A stretch of DNA of 64,000 nt. Source: Mucilaginibacter rubeus. GTDB lineage: Bacteria > Bacteroidota > Bacteroidia > Sphingobacteriales > Sphingobacteriaceae. The stretch is from assembly GCF_003286415.2 (NCBI RefSeq), contig NZ_CP043450.1, positions 1,178,001 to 1,242,000 on the forward strand, given 5' to 3'. The translations under genes and the position numbers were made by a program. Under the pieces are notes generated by a model, which saw nothing but the letters and a program-made list of their open reading frames with translations, was not told the origin of the DNA and ran no database searches. Of this stretch, positions 1-8,167 are shown one piece after another (the first letter of the stretch is position 1; each line of letters begins with the position of its first letter).

Positions 1-851
1 AGCTGAACGCCAGCGGCCGGTTTTCTTTCGCCTGTAAATAATAACAAGGGTTATAACGACGAGAACAAGAGTTGTGGCGATGAGAAAGATAATGAGGTTA
101 TGTGCCTGGCGTATCTTAGCATTGGCCTGCGCCTGGAGTTGCTGGTATATACTTTTTTTTTGGCCAATACCGAATCTTTCTTTTTGATCTTGATAGAATC
201 TGCCGCGGCTACCTTTGCGATACTGTCAACCGTAACCTGGTTAAGGCTATCGTCTAAAAACTCGTGACGTTTAATGGCAGCAGCAGCTTTTTCAAAATCA
301 TTCATTTTGCGGTACAGTTCGGCATAACCCACCTGTACCACCGATTCCTTTTTAGGATCATGGGTTTTGAGCGAAAGGTTTAAAGCATCGTTCAGATCCT
401 TCATGCTTAATTTATAGTCCTTGATATCACTTTTAATAGCTGCCAGTTCAATTAACGAGGTAATGATATTAAGGGTATCCTTTTTTTGCCGCGATATGGT
501 GTTCGACTGTAAAATGAACCATTTGGCCTGGATAAACTTTCGTTGTGAGCGGTAAACCTTCGCCAGCGCGTTAAAGCTTGTACGCTGGCCTAAAGTATCA
601 TTATATGTAGAATAGTAATGCAGCGCGAGCATGGTATAGTTAAGCGCCTCGGTCTGGAAATAGTATTTCATCCGCCTGGTTGATACAGTATCGTACGTTA
701 AATAATAAGCGGCTATTTGGGTGTAGATAGGACCTTTCAGCGAGTCGCCGGTAATCTGTAATTTTTGCTTAAGACTATCCAGATCACTTGCATGTGCAGA
801 TAATTTAAATGCGGCTGTCAGAATAAAAAGTAAGGTAAAAAGTCTCTTCAT
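1..851 (-). CDS. TPR-type membrane sensor protein, 3' part, frame broken at an A9 run (partial at window edge)
   Basis: The start is taken at 851 (MKRLFTLLFI...), which gives a Sec signal peptide; an upstream in-frame start at 875 would put eight extra residues before it. Residues 25-215 are helical with TPR-like pairs, as in Bacteroidota periplasmic TPR sensor proteins. At residues 231-233 the mRNA has nine A (plus-strand T run 153-161). The original frame then gives an unconvincing tail ending at 51. Adding one A opens a frame that runs to base 1 and encodes a strong membrane helix (IIFLIATTLVLVVITLVIIY) followed by RRKK. The intact product is therefore probably signal peptide, TPR domain, TM helix and a cytoplasmic domain lying outside the window, perhaps kinase-like or DNA-binding. 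The break may be a sequencing error, a mutation, or transcriptional slippage. The protein at 52448-53926 has the same architecture. Confidence 0.7.
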
Positions 852-1019
852 ATAACAGATTACTCGAAAATACAATAATCTGCTTATAATTAGGCAAATA
901 GCGTGCCTGTTTAACGTAATCTTAATATAGTTTATGAGAACAGAATGACTTTTGACTCGTTTAGTAACGATACAGGCTGTTTTTCAGGATAATATCCCCG
1001 GAAATATTAATCAACAATT

Positions 1020-1052
1020 AGCAAAGCCTTTTTCCACAGCACTGGCTTTGCT
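1020..1052 (-). terminator. Hairpin 3' of the Aur1-like gene
   Basis: A 9-bp perfect stem (1020-1028 with 1044-1052) lies about 45 nt after the stop of the minus-strand gene at 1098. The following minus-strand sequence is AT-rich but has no clean T tract, so termination is plausible rather than certain. Confidence 0.4.
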
Positions 1053-1097
1053 ACAGAAGATTGTATGCAAAAGGAGATTTTGTACAGTAGATGCTGC

Positions 1098-2033
1098 TTA
1101 AGAGATCACCTTCTCGTAGCTGTTCAGGGCAGACTGTAAACCGGCAAATTTATTTACCAATACGTTGTACAATGTTATACCTAAACAAGCGCAGGTAATG
1201 CCGGCTAATACGTCAAGTACATAGTGGTGACTTGCATATACAGCCGTGAACCAGATGCCAACAGTTACTATAGCAAAGAAGATATTAACAAGCCCCAGTC
1301 TGTTTTTTATGCCGTAGTAAAGCACGATAACCGGGTAAGAGGAGTGTAGCGATGGCATAGCTGCGAACACGTTTGATCCTTTGGTGTAGATATTCTTGAA
1401 AACATCCGCGTGAAAATAAGCGTCAAACCTGGCCAGGCCTGCAGTATTACCCATCGTTAGCGGAATAAAATGGAACCCATGATATTGAACAAACCATGGT
1501 GGTGCGGCAGGGTAGGTGTAATAAACGATAAAACCTAATATGTTTACCAAAACAAAGGTCAGCGAAAAATTAAGGAACTGTTTTTTGTTTTTGAAAAACA
1601 GGTAAGCGGCAAAGCCAAGTGGCACCGGGATCCAGCACAAATAAAACAGGCCTGATATTACATCGATATAAGTTTTTGTATTGGCAAGCCAGTATTCGTT
1701 AGGAGTTAGCAATTTCCCATTAAAGTGGATGCCGAACAAATGTTTTTCTGCATTGTAAAGCTGCGCGATATGTACCGGGTTGTAGTTATAATTGGGGAAG
1801 GCCTTCATGTAATCAAAAATGATCCAGTACACTATAAAAATAGTGAAGCCCAATATAAACTTGCGTGTTATGGCCGACGCATAAAACAACACGTTAAAAA
1901 TAACTACCAGGGTAAGCTCATCGGGTTTATAACCGATAAGAAAAGTGGAAAGCGCCAGGTAAGCAACGGAAAGCAGCGAAACAATAATTACCGACTTGAT
2001 ATTTACTGTTACACCGTTGTTGGCATTGGTCAT
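1098..2033 (-). CDS. PAP2-superfamily membrane enzyme, Aur1-like inositol phosphorylceramide synthase (predicted)
   Basis: This 311-aa protein has about six to eight membrane helices. PAP2/Aur1 signatures are visible: YPAAPPW at 174-180, PSLH at 227-230 and the HHYVLD block at 269-274 holding the catalytic His and Asp. Aur1-type enzymes move phosphoinositol from phosphatidylinositol to ceramide; other PAP2 members are lipid phosphatases, so family membership is secure and substrate is inferred. The inference rests on context: it is the last gene of a minus-strand run that also holds an FA2H-like hydroxylase (2 nt upstream), a CDP-alcohol phosphatidyltransferase, myo-inositol-phosphate synthase and serine palmitoyltransferase. 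Published work on Bacteroides describes a similar PAP2/Aur1-like gene next to MIPS and PIP-synthase genes. Alternative: a lipid A or undecaprenyl phosphatase. Confidence 0.75.
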   Translation of the reverse strand: MTNANNGVTVNIKSVIIVSLLSVAYLALSTFLIGYKPDELTLVVIFNVLFYASAITRKFILGFTIFIVYWIIFDYMKAFPNYNYNPVHIAQLYNAEKHLFGIHFNGKLLTPNEYWLANTKTYIDVISGLFYLCWIPVPLGFAAYLFFKNKKQFLNFSLTFVLVNILGFIVYYTYPAAPPWFVQYHGFHFIPLTMGNTAGLARFDAYFHADVFKNIYTKGSNVFAAMPSLHSSYPVIVLYYGIKNRLGLVNIFFAIVTVGIWFTAVYASHHYVLDVLAGITCACLGITLYNVLVNKFAGLQSALNSYEKVIS

Positions 2034-2035
2034 TG

Positions 2036-2659
2036 TTATTTTTTTAAGAAATCTGAACGGAAAATTTTATCCCAGAAAGGTGAACTAACACCGTAACCCT
2101 TTTCAGGATCCTGGTAATGGTGCAGCATGTGATGCTGTTTTATCTTCTTAAACAAACCGCTTTTAAAGTTAAAGTGGTGCATGGCATAATGCGATATGTC
2201 ATAAAACAGGTAACCTAAAATAAAGCCAGGGAAAAAGCCCCAGATATAGTTTACAGGCAGCATCCATTTAAACAAAAAGAAAAAGCCGGTTGCCAGCGGA
2301 ATGCTTAATGATGGTGGTAATACCAAACGTTTGGCATCGCTCGGGTAGTCATGATGTACACCATGCATAATAAAGTGCAAACGTTGCGCCCACTCCAGTT
2401 TTTCGCTTGGCTGGTAATGGAAAACAAAACGGTGCATAATGTATTCGGTAATGGTCCAGATAAACAGACCGAAAATGAAAAGACCGATATAGCTTAATAT
2501 ATCCAACCCTAAATCAAAAAATTTATAGCTGCAATATCCAATAACAGGTACAAAAATGTACAGGGGCACAGTGTAATGTACTTTTGAAAGTCCCTCTAAA
2601 AAATCGCTCTTGAACATTCTCACAGATTCCTGTGAGTTGGATATATATTTCTTTTTCAT
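2036..2659 (-). CDS. FA2H/Scs7-like fatty acid (ceramide N-acyl) 2-hydroxylase, integral membrane di-iron enzyme
   Basis: This 207-aa protein of the fatty-acid-hydroxylase/sterol-desaturase superfamily carries the full histidine ligand set: EYIMHRFVFH (H76, H81), HFIMHGVHHDYP (H95, H99, H102, H103), HYAMHH (H157, H161) and HHMLHH (H176, H177, H180, H181). The blocks HGVHHDYPSDAKRLVLPP and GYGVSSPFWD closely match eukaryotic FA2H/Scs7, which 2-hydroxylates the N-acyl chain of ceramide. The N-terminal cytochrome b5 domain of the eukaryotic enzymes is absent, so electrons must come from another protein. Four membrane helices are predicted. It lies 2 nt upstream of the Aur1-like gene, so the two are surely co-transcribed. 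Carotenoid or sterol hydroxylation is less likely because no such pathway is nearby. Confidence 0.85.
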   Translation of the reverse strand: MKKKYISNSQESVRMFKSDFLEGLSKVHYTVPLYIFVPVIGYCSYKFFDLGLDILSYIGLFIFGLFIWTITEYIMHRFVFHYQPSEKLEWAQRLHFIMHGVHHDYPSDAKRLVLPPSLSIPLATGFFFLFKWMLPVNYIWGFFPGFILGYLFYDISHYAMHHFNFKSGLFKKIKQHHMLHHYQDPEKGYGVSSPFWDKIFRSDFLKK

Positions 2660-2887
2660 GATATAATCAGGTTTAAAAATGCTTTACTATTTCTCTGCCT
2701 GTTTACGGTGTATTAATTTATTAAAGACGATTGGCCTTAAACCAACAAAAGGCAATTTTAGCAAAGATATTGCTAAGTGTAAATGCCTTTATTTTATTGT
2801 TGCGAAGATATGATATTTTGTCGGTTGTTGTAAGCTAAGGTTACTATTCACTTATCAACCTGCCAACTGGCACTGCTTACTGCCAAC

Positions 2888-3625
2888 TTATTTACCTTCT
2901 TCTTCCAGCTTCATTAATGCTTTTTTTGCTTCTCTTAAGCGGTTAAATGCAGTGATATTGGTTAACACAGCAAGTATTACAATAGGAATAGTAAATATCG
3001 ATATAGTTTCAAACACATGGAATTTAATGCCTGGGATAAACAATTTGTAGTTACCACCAATGTATTGTGCCACAATACCAGATAAAGCTGCAAACAAACC
3101 TATTGTTACCACACGTTCCGGCCTTTGCATTAAGCCACCTTTAATTTCAACACCTAAACCTTCGGCACGGGCACGTACGTAGCTAACCATCATTGAGCCG
3201 ATAAGCGCGATAAAGGCAGCTATTGAGCTCAGGAAGTAGTGATGAGCCACCAGGTAATAGCAAATACCCAAAAACATGATCAGCTCGCTGTAGCGGTCAA
3301 GTACCGAGTCATACAGAGCCCCAAATATCGATTTCATGTTTCCTAAACGGGCTACCTGGCCGTCAAGCATATCAAATAAGCCTGCAAAAAGGATCAAACC
3401 ACCTGCCCAGCCCACATAGCTCAGGTCGCCGCGGTTGCCTTCTTCGGCTCCCAAAATAAATATACCGGCAACACCTACGTTAAGTACAAAACCAATAGTG
3501 GTAACGGCATTAGGGGTTAAGCCTATTTTTATGAGGATCTTCACAAACGGATCAATAACCTTATAAATGCCTAATTGCAAGTTGGTTCTGAATGATCTCC
3601 TAAGTGTTGTTGTTTGCTGTTCCAT
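2888..3625 (-). CDS. CDP-alcohol phosphatidyltransferase; probable phosphatidylinositol(-phosphate) synthase
   Basis: This 245-aa protein has about six TM helices and the complete family motif D85-x2-D88-G89-x2-A92-R93-x8-G102-x3-D106-x3-D110. The aspartates bind the metal and the CDP group; the enzyme displaces CMP from CDP-diacylglycerol with an alcohol. The alcohol is not readable from the motif. Context favours inositol or inositol-1-phosphate, because myo-inositol-phosphate synthase is two genes upstream and an Aur1-like inositol-phosphate transferase is two genes downstream. If it uses inositol phosphate, a PIP phosphatase is needed and none is evident here. Alternatives are phosphatidylglycerophosphate or phosphatidylserine synthase. 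A 228-nt gap separates it from the hydroxylase gene, and the gap shows no recognisable site. Confidence 0.8.
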   Translation of the reverse strand: MEQQTTTLRRSFRTNLQLGIYKVIDPFVKILIKIGLTPNAVTTIGFVLNVGVAGIFILGAEEGNRGDLSYVGWAGGLILFAGLFDMLDGQVARLGNMKSIFGALYDSVLDRYSELIMFLGICYYLVAHHYFLSSIAAFIALIGSMMVSYVRARAEGLGVEIKGGLMQRPERVVTIGLFAALSGIVAQYIGGNYKLFIPGIKFHVFETISIFTIPIVILAVLTNITAFNRLREAKKALMKLEEEGK

Positions 3626-3654
3626 ATTTCTCTCTGCTTATTTAGGTGCGATGA

Positions 3655-6219
3655 TTAGAAGTCGAATTTAACCCTTGTACGCAAACCCCATTGGGCAACG
3701 TTTGGCTGGTCAAGGTAAGTAAAGCGCCTTACAAAATCTATGCGTATAAATTTAAATATATTTTCGATACCAACACTACCTTCAACGTAAGGTGTTTTAC
3801 CTATAGTATAGGTGATTGGCACGCCATCGGCGCCAACCGGAAGCTGGTACAATGACGGGTGTATTGAAGGATTATTTTGGTCAGATAAACCACCGTATAA
3901 TACTTTTAACGATGCGGTTTCACGCCATTTCAATTTCTTTAACAACGGTATTTTGTTAAAGAAGAAACCACTGAAGTGCTGGTCTATCCTGAAGCTTGCG
4001 TATTTATCGCTCACAAACTCTAAAAAGTTCATTAAGTTGTATGAGTCGATATCGTAAGCGTAAGTTTGGTTGGCCCTGTGTATGGTTAATAATGGGTATG
4101 GCACCGAACCGAAAATTTTGCCAGCAGAAACGTTTATATCCGCGTAACCTAACTGTGAAAAGTAAAAGCGTTTATCGGCACGGAAATCAAGCTTCTGATA
4201 GTTGTATTCGCCGTTAAAGAACCCTTTTATACCTTGAGCATAGTCAAGCTCAAATGCAGGATATTTGTTAGGGATAGGGATACGATAGATCTTGCCCTGG
4301 TAAAATTGCTCATGAGGTGCCCAGCGCACGCTCGCGGTAAGCTCGGTAGTAGTTAAATGGTGGATCGAGTTTGGCAGATCATTGATCACATTATCAAAAT
4401 ATAACGATCCTGCCGGCTCCTGGGTCCATTTTTTGAAGCCTGCTGCATATGAAAAGTGGCTTTCCAATTCATGCACATAATCAAACCTGTAAAAATCATT
4501 GTACAAGAATTTATCATTCACACCACGTTTGAATGATAACAGGAAGTTATCTTCTTGAACGAATTGAAGGCTTGCACCCGGAATTTTGGTATCGCGCTGA
4601 AAGCTTGCCCTGATATAGTTTTGCGGGAAACGATAAATAGATTTATCGTTAAGGGAGTAGGTAGCGCTTAAAAAGTATTTCCAGCGTTCATCTTTAAAAC
4701 CATAAGCCGCATAAGTTTCAAAATAGTAACGTTTGCTCAATTCGGGCGTCGTACGACCTCCAATACGCAAACGCAAACCCTCAACTGGGTTAAAGCTATA
4801 AAATGTATTTGCAGGGCCTAATTCAAACTTACCGAAGCCTTTGTAACCAGCAAGTAGCAGGGTTGCAATATCAACCGTACGCTTAAATGATGGCATATTG
4901 CGCAGGCTATCAATGTTTTTATAAACCTTTGATTCGGCCAGCGTTAATGTATCCGGTCTGTTTTCCTGCCAGAATGAATCAGGGCGATGTTTTACCTCAT
5001 CGCTCAGCTCAGCATATTCCGAACCCTGGTAAGTAGTATCAGGACGTGGCTTGTTTACCACATAGTTGCTGTATGTTATAGCCCTTATACCAAATAAACC
5101 ACTCTTAGCATCTTTTTTGGATGCACCAAAGTCGGCAATGGTAGTGCTTTTGCTCAGGTGGTAACGTCCATCAGGGTTTTGCTGAAACTCCAGGTTCACG
5201 GTCATGGACCTGATGAAGTTGATATTAATATGCTTGTTGATGGTCAGGTCGCATTTTTGTACAGCATAGTTACCATCAAGGGTAATATAGATACTACCTT
5301 CAAAAAGTACGTCGGTTGTATTACGCGGGGTAAAATCAAGCTTTACGAGCTTGTTGTTGTGCGCGTCAAGAACGGTATCTGCAATAAAGTATTTGTAGTA
5401 ATTAGGCGAGTTATCAGAGATAGGGCTCAGGAACTGGCTGGTTATTAAAAATACGTTGTTGGTATAAATATCAACCTTGTTGTAAAGGTGTTTAAAATAC
5501 TGGGTAAGGCCTTCGTTATCAATACCAGGACCGTAGTTTACACTTTTTTGCCCTGTTATATTTTCCCTTGTTTTTTCAGGGTTTTTGCGGTAGTAAACCT
5601 GTTGCAGCTTTTCGTCAAGATAGATAGGGAGTAATGATTTACCCGGAATTAATGAGCTATCGCGGTTATCTAAAATGAACTTGTATTTGCGGAAGAACTT
5701 CCTGTCCGAAAACTGGGCTGATACATTGCTCAGCGCAAACATCATTTTATCGTATTCCTTGTATTCAACATAATCATATGCCTCAGGACGGTTCTTTTCT
5801 TTGTTTTCGATAACCTTGCGGATCAGCTCAACAGCGGGATTATCTCTGTTATGGTATTTAGGTTTTTTACCCGATTTTACAACAACTTCGTTAAGTTGTT
5901 GTGAGGCAGGAAACAATTTTACATTGATAACCTGTTCCTTACCGGGAATAACCGCTAAAAAGGCATCTTTATAACCCAAAAACGAAATTTTGATTTGTTT
6001 ATAATCCTGATTGCTGGTTACAAGGCGATATTTACCATTAACATCGGCAGTGGTACCTGTTGTAGTACCTGTAAATGATATGCTAACAGAAGGAAGGGTT
6101 TGTTTGTTACCTGCATCGGTAACAATACCCGTTATTACCGTTTGCTGTGCATATAATGCCGAAGCAGAAAAGAACAGTATTAAGAAGAATAAGCTTTTAT
6201 AAAATTTTTTACAATCCAT
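3655..6219 (-). CDS. DUF5686 family outer-membrane protein with N-terminal carboxypeptidase-regulatory-like domain
   Basis: The start at 6219 (MDCKKFYKSLFFLI...) places a signal peptide ending ALYAQQ at the N terminus; the upstream extension to 6303 would bury it. The product is 854 aa. Residues about 25-115 form a CarboxypepD_reg-like beta-sandwich (TVITGIVTDAGNKQTLPSVS), the domain found at the N terminus of many Bacteroidota outer-membrane proteins. The remainder is DUF5686, with many alternating aromatic strands, and it ends in an aromatic residue (VKFDF) as beta-barrel proteins do. Function is unknown. It sits between the PI-synthase-like gene (29 nt downstream) and MIPS, so a role in envelope lipid transport is conceivable but unsupported. 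Confidence 0.75.
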   Translation of the reverse strand: MDCKKFYKSLFFLILFFSASALYAQQTVITGIVTDAGNKQTLPSVSISFTGTTTGTTADVNGKYRLVTSNQDYKQIKISFLGYKDAFLAVIPGKEQVINVKLFPASQQLNEVVVKSGKKPKYHNRDNPAVELIRKVIENKEKNRPEAYDYVEYKEYDKMMFALSNVSAQFSDRKFFRKYKFILDNRDSSLIPGKSLLPIYLDEKLQQVYYRKNPEKTRENITGQKSVNYGPGIDNEGLTQYFKHLYNKVDIYTNNVFLITSQFLSPISDNSPNYYKYFIADTVLDAHNNKLVKLDFTPRNTTDVLFEGSIYITLDGNYAVQKCDLTINKHININFIRSMTVNLEFQQNPDGRYHLSKSTTIADFGASKKDAKSGLFGIRAITYSNYVVNKPRPDTTYQGSEYAELSDEVKHRPDSFWQENRPDTLTLAESKVYKNIDSLRNMPSFKRTVDIATLLLAGYKGFGKFELGPANTFYSFNPVEGLRLRIGGRTTPELSKRYYFETYAAYGFKDERWKYFLSATYSLNDKSIYRFPQNYIRASFQRDTKIPGASLQFVQEDNFLLSFKRGVNDKFLYNDFYRFDYVHELESHFSYAAGFKKWTQEPAGSLYFDNVINDLPNSIHHLTTTELTASVRWAPHEQFYQGKIYRIPIPNKYPAFELDYAQGIKGFFNGEYNYQKLDFRADKRFYFSQLGYADINVSAGKIFGSVPYPLLTIHRANQTYAYDIDSYNLMNFLEFVSDKYASFRIDQHFSGFFFNKIPLLKKLKWRETASLKVLYGGLSDQNNPSIHPSLYQLPVGADGVPITYTIGKTPYVEGSVGIENIFKFIRIDFVRRFTYLDQPNVAQWGLRTRVKFDF

Positions 6220-6746
6220 GTACTTAGTGCATTGTGCAAATACAAACTTCTTTTTTCGGCTTAACTGTATTATTAGATAAAGAGGTATGTATAAGTTATT
6301 CAAATGTTTTTGACGGATTAATTATGCCCGCCCCTGTATGTTTTTCATTAGTCCACCACCGAAATTCACCTTTTTTACCTCAATTTTACACTCCCGGCAG
6401 TGGTTGTTACGGAGTTCACAATTAACAGGCCAAAGGTAAAAAAAATCAGTACAGACTAATGTGGTCAAAAAGTCAAATATTGTTTACAGCTATTTTACCA
6501 TCATATTACAACAACAATAAGTAAATCCAAACAACGGTTTTAGCATATGGTTAGTATTGCTGATTGTGCGGGATCTATTGTGTTAGTATTTATTTAATGT
6601 TTTGATAATTAGATAATTGTATGTTATTCTGTAGACTTTTTAGGCTATGGAAATAACATTAATTTAACAATTTTAAGCTTTCCGTAGGTACGATTTTGAC
6701 TTTAAAATAATGTTACCGGCTTATGATTTTTTTACCTCATAAAAAC
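6220..6746. other. AT-rich intergenic region upstream of the DUF5686 gene
   Basis: No open frame with coding character is present. The 5' part should hold the promoter of the minus-strand DUF5686 gene: a near-match to the -7 box (minus strand TGTATTTG, about 6238-6245) sits about 20 nt before the start at 6219. Nothing else was recognised. Confidence 0.4.
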
Positions 6747-6789
6747 AAAACAGCCGTAGAGCAGGGGTTCTACTACTTACGGCTGTTTT
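6747..6789 (-). terminator. Intrinsic terminator of the myo-inositol-phosphate synthase gene
   Basis: A 12-bp perfect inverted repeat (AAAACAGCCGTA at 6747-6758, complement at 6778-6789) starts 24 nt after the MIPS stop. On the minus strand it is followed by TTTTGTTTTTATG. It separates MIPS from the DUF5686 gene, so the lipid locus is probably at least two transcripts. Confidence 0.75.
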
Positions 6790-6812
6790 GACGGTATTTA
6801 GTAATTTAACGA

Positions 6813-8135
6813 TTATTCAGTAGCGAACATATCGTCATAATAATCTAACCCAAGATGTGTGATCAGGTCTTCGCCCATCAGGTAACGAAGTGTATTCTCC
6901 AATTTGATCAGTTGTTTGAAGATATCGTTTTCTGCGTGTAAACCTGGTGCAGTTTGAGGCGATTTCAGGTAGAATGATAACCATTCCTGGATACCACTCA
7001 TGCCCGCACGTTTAGCTAAGTCACAGAAGATAGCCAAGTCAAGCGCGATAGGGGCAGCAAGGATCGAATCGCGGCAAAGGAAGTTGATCTTGATCTGCAT
7101 TTTGTAGCCTAACCAGCCAAAAATGTCGATGTTGTCCCAGCTTTCTTTGTTATCGCCATGCGGAGGGTAATAGTTGATACGGATCTTGTGATAAATGTTA
7201 CCGTAAAGCTCCTGGTTATCTTCAGGTTTGAAGATATCTTCCAACACACCCAGTTTTGAAACTTCTTTAGTTTTGAAGTTATCCGGATCGTCAAGAACCC
7301 AACCGTCGCGGTTACCCAAAATGTTGGTTGAGAACCAGCCGTGTACACCTAATGAACGTGCTGCCAGGCCTGGAGCCAATACGGTTTTCATTAAAGTTTG
7401 ACCAGTTTTAAAGTCTTTACCGGCAATTGGAGTTTTGGTTAATTTAGCCAATTCAATCAGGGCAGGGATATCAACGGTTAAGTTAGGGGCGCCGTTAGCG
7501 AAAGGAACGCCTAATTTTAATGCCGCGTAAGCGTAGATCATGCTTGGAGCGATCAGTTTATCATCGTTTTTCAAGCCTTCTTCAAAAGCAGCTAATGACT
7601 GGTGTACAGCTGATGCTTCGTAGTAGATCTCGGTTGAACCGCACCATACCAAAACAACCCTGTCAAGGCCGTTAGCCTCTTTAAAGTTTTTGATATCTTC
7701 CATAACCTGCTCGGCAAGCTCAAGCCTGGTTCCGGTTTTAACGTGGGTACCATCAAGGTTCTTAGCATAGTTTTTATCAAATGCAGCTTTCATTGGTTTT
7801 ATAGCTTCCAATTCGGCTTTAACTGCTTGTAAAAGAACCGGTTCAAGTACCTGAGCGTTTGATGCAGATTCAAATACGTTATCTTCATAAACGTCCCAGC
7901 CGCCAAATACTAAATCGTTTAAGTTGGCGAGCGGAACAAACTCATTAATTTTAGGATTACGGTTTTCGGTCCTTTTTCCTAAGCGTATGTGGCCCATTTG
8001 AGTAAGGGAGCCAATTGGCTGCGAGATGCCTTTTTTAACGGCTTCAACGCCGGCAATCAGGGTAGTTGCCACGGCGCCTAATCCTGGGATCAGGATACCA
8101 AGCTTACCTTTGGCAGGTGTAATGTTGATTTTCAT
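6813..8135 (-). CDS. Myo-inositol-1-phosphate synthase (INO1/MIPS family)
   Basis: This 440-aa protein has an NAD-binding glycine loop PGLGAVATT at residues 17-25 and family blocks such as GSTEIYYEA, PFANGAPNLTVDIPAL, AGKDFKTGQTLMKT, STNILGNRDGWVL and LCRDSILAAPIALDL. MIPS converts glucose-6-phosphate to inositol-phosphate in the cytoplasm with internal NAD oxidation and reduction. The conserved lysine of the active site lies in the GKDFKTGQT block. It is the only evident source of inositol in the window and feeds the PI-synthase-like enzyme. It follows the SDR gene by 32 nt on the same strand, so it probably shares a transcript with the ceramide genes. Clear orthology and full length. Confidence 0.93.
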   Translation of the reverse strand: MKINITPAKGKLGILIPGLGAVATTLIAGVEAVKKGISQPIGSLTQMGHIRLGKRTENRNPKINEFVPLANLNDLVFGGWDVYEDNVFESASNAQVLEPVLLQAVKAELEAIKPMKAAFDKNYAKNLDGTHVKTGTRLELAEQVMEDIKNFKEANGLDRVVLVWCGSTEIYYEASAVHQSLAAFEEGLKNDDKLIAPSMIYAYAALKLGVPFANGAPNLTVDIPALIELAKLTKTPIAGKDFKTGQTLMKTVLAPGLAARSLGVHGWFSTNILGNRDGWVLDDPDNFKTKEVSKLGVLEDIFKPEDNQELYGNIYHKIRINYYPPHGDNKESWDNIDIFGWLGYKMQIKINFLCRDSILAAPIALDLAIFCDLAKRAGMSGIQEWLSFYLKSPQTAPGLHAENDIFKQLIKLENTLRYLMGEDLITHLGLDYYDDMFATE

Positions 8136-8167
8136 TTATGTAACTATTATTTATTAAAATTAAGTGG

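Noticed and set aside
1725..2096. Plus-strand open frame across the Aur1-like and hydroxylase genes
   Set aside because: Antisense to two well-supported genes with conserved motifs; no coding character.
2830..2887. Short CTGCCAACT-type repeats also seen near 62520
   Set aside because: Too short and simple to support as a shared element.
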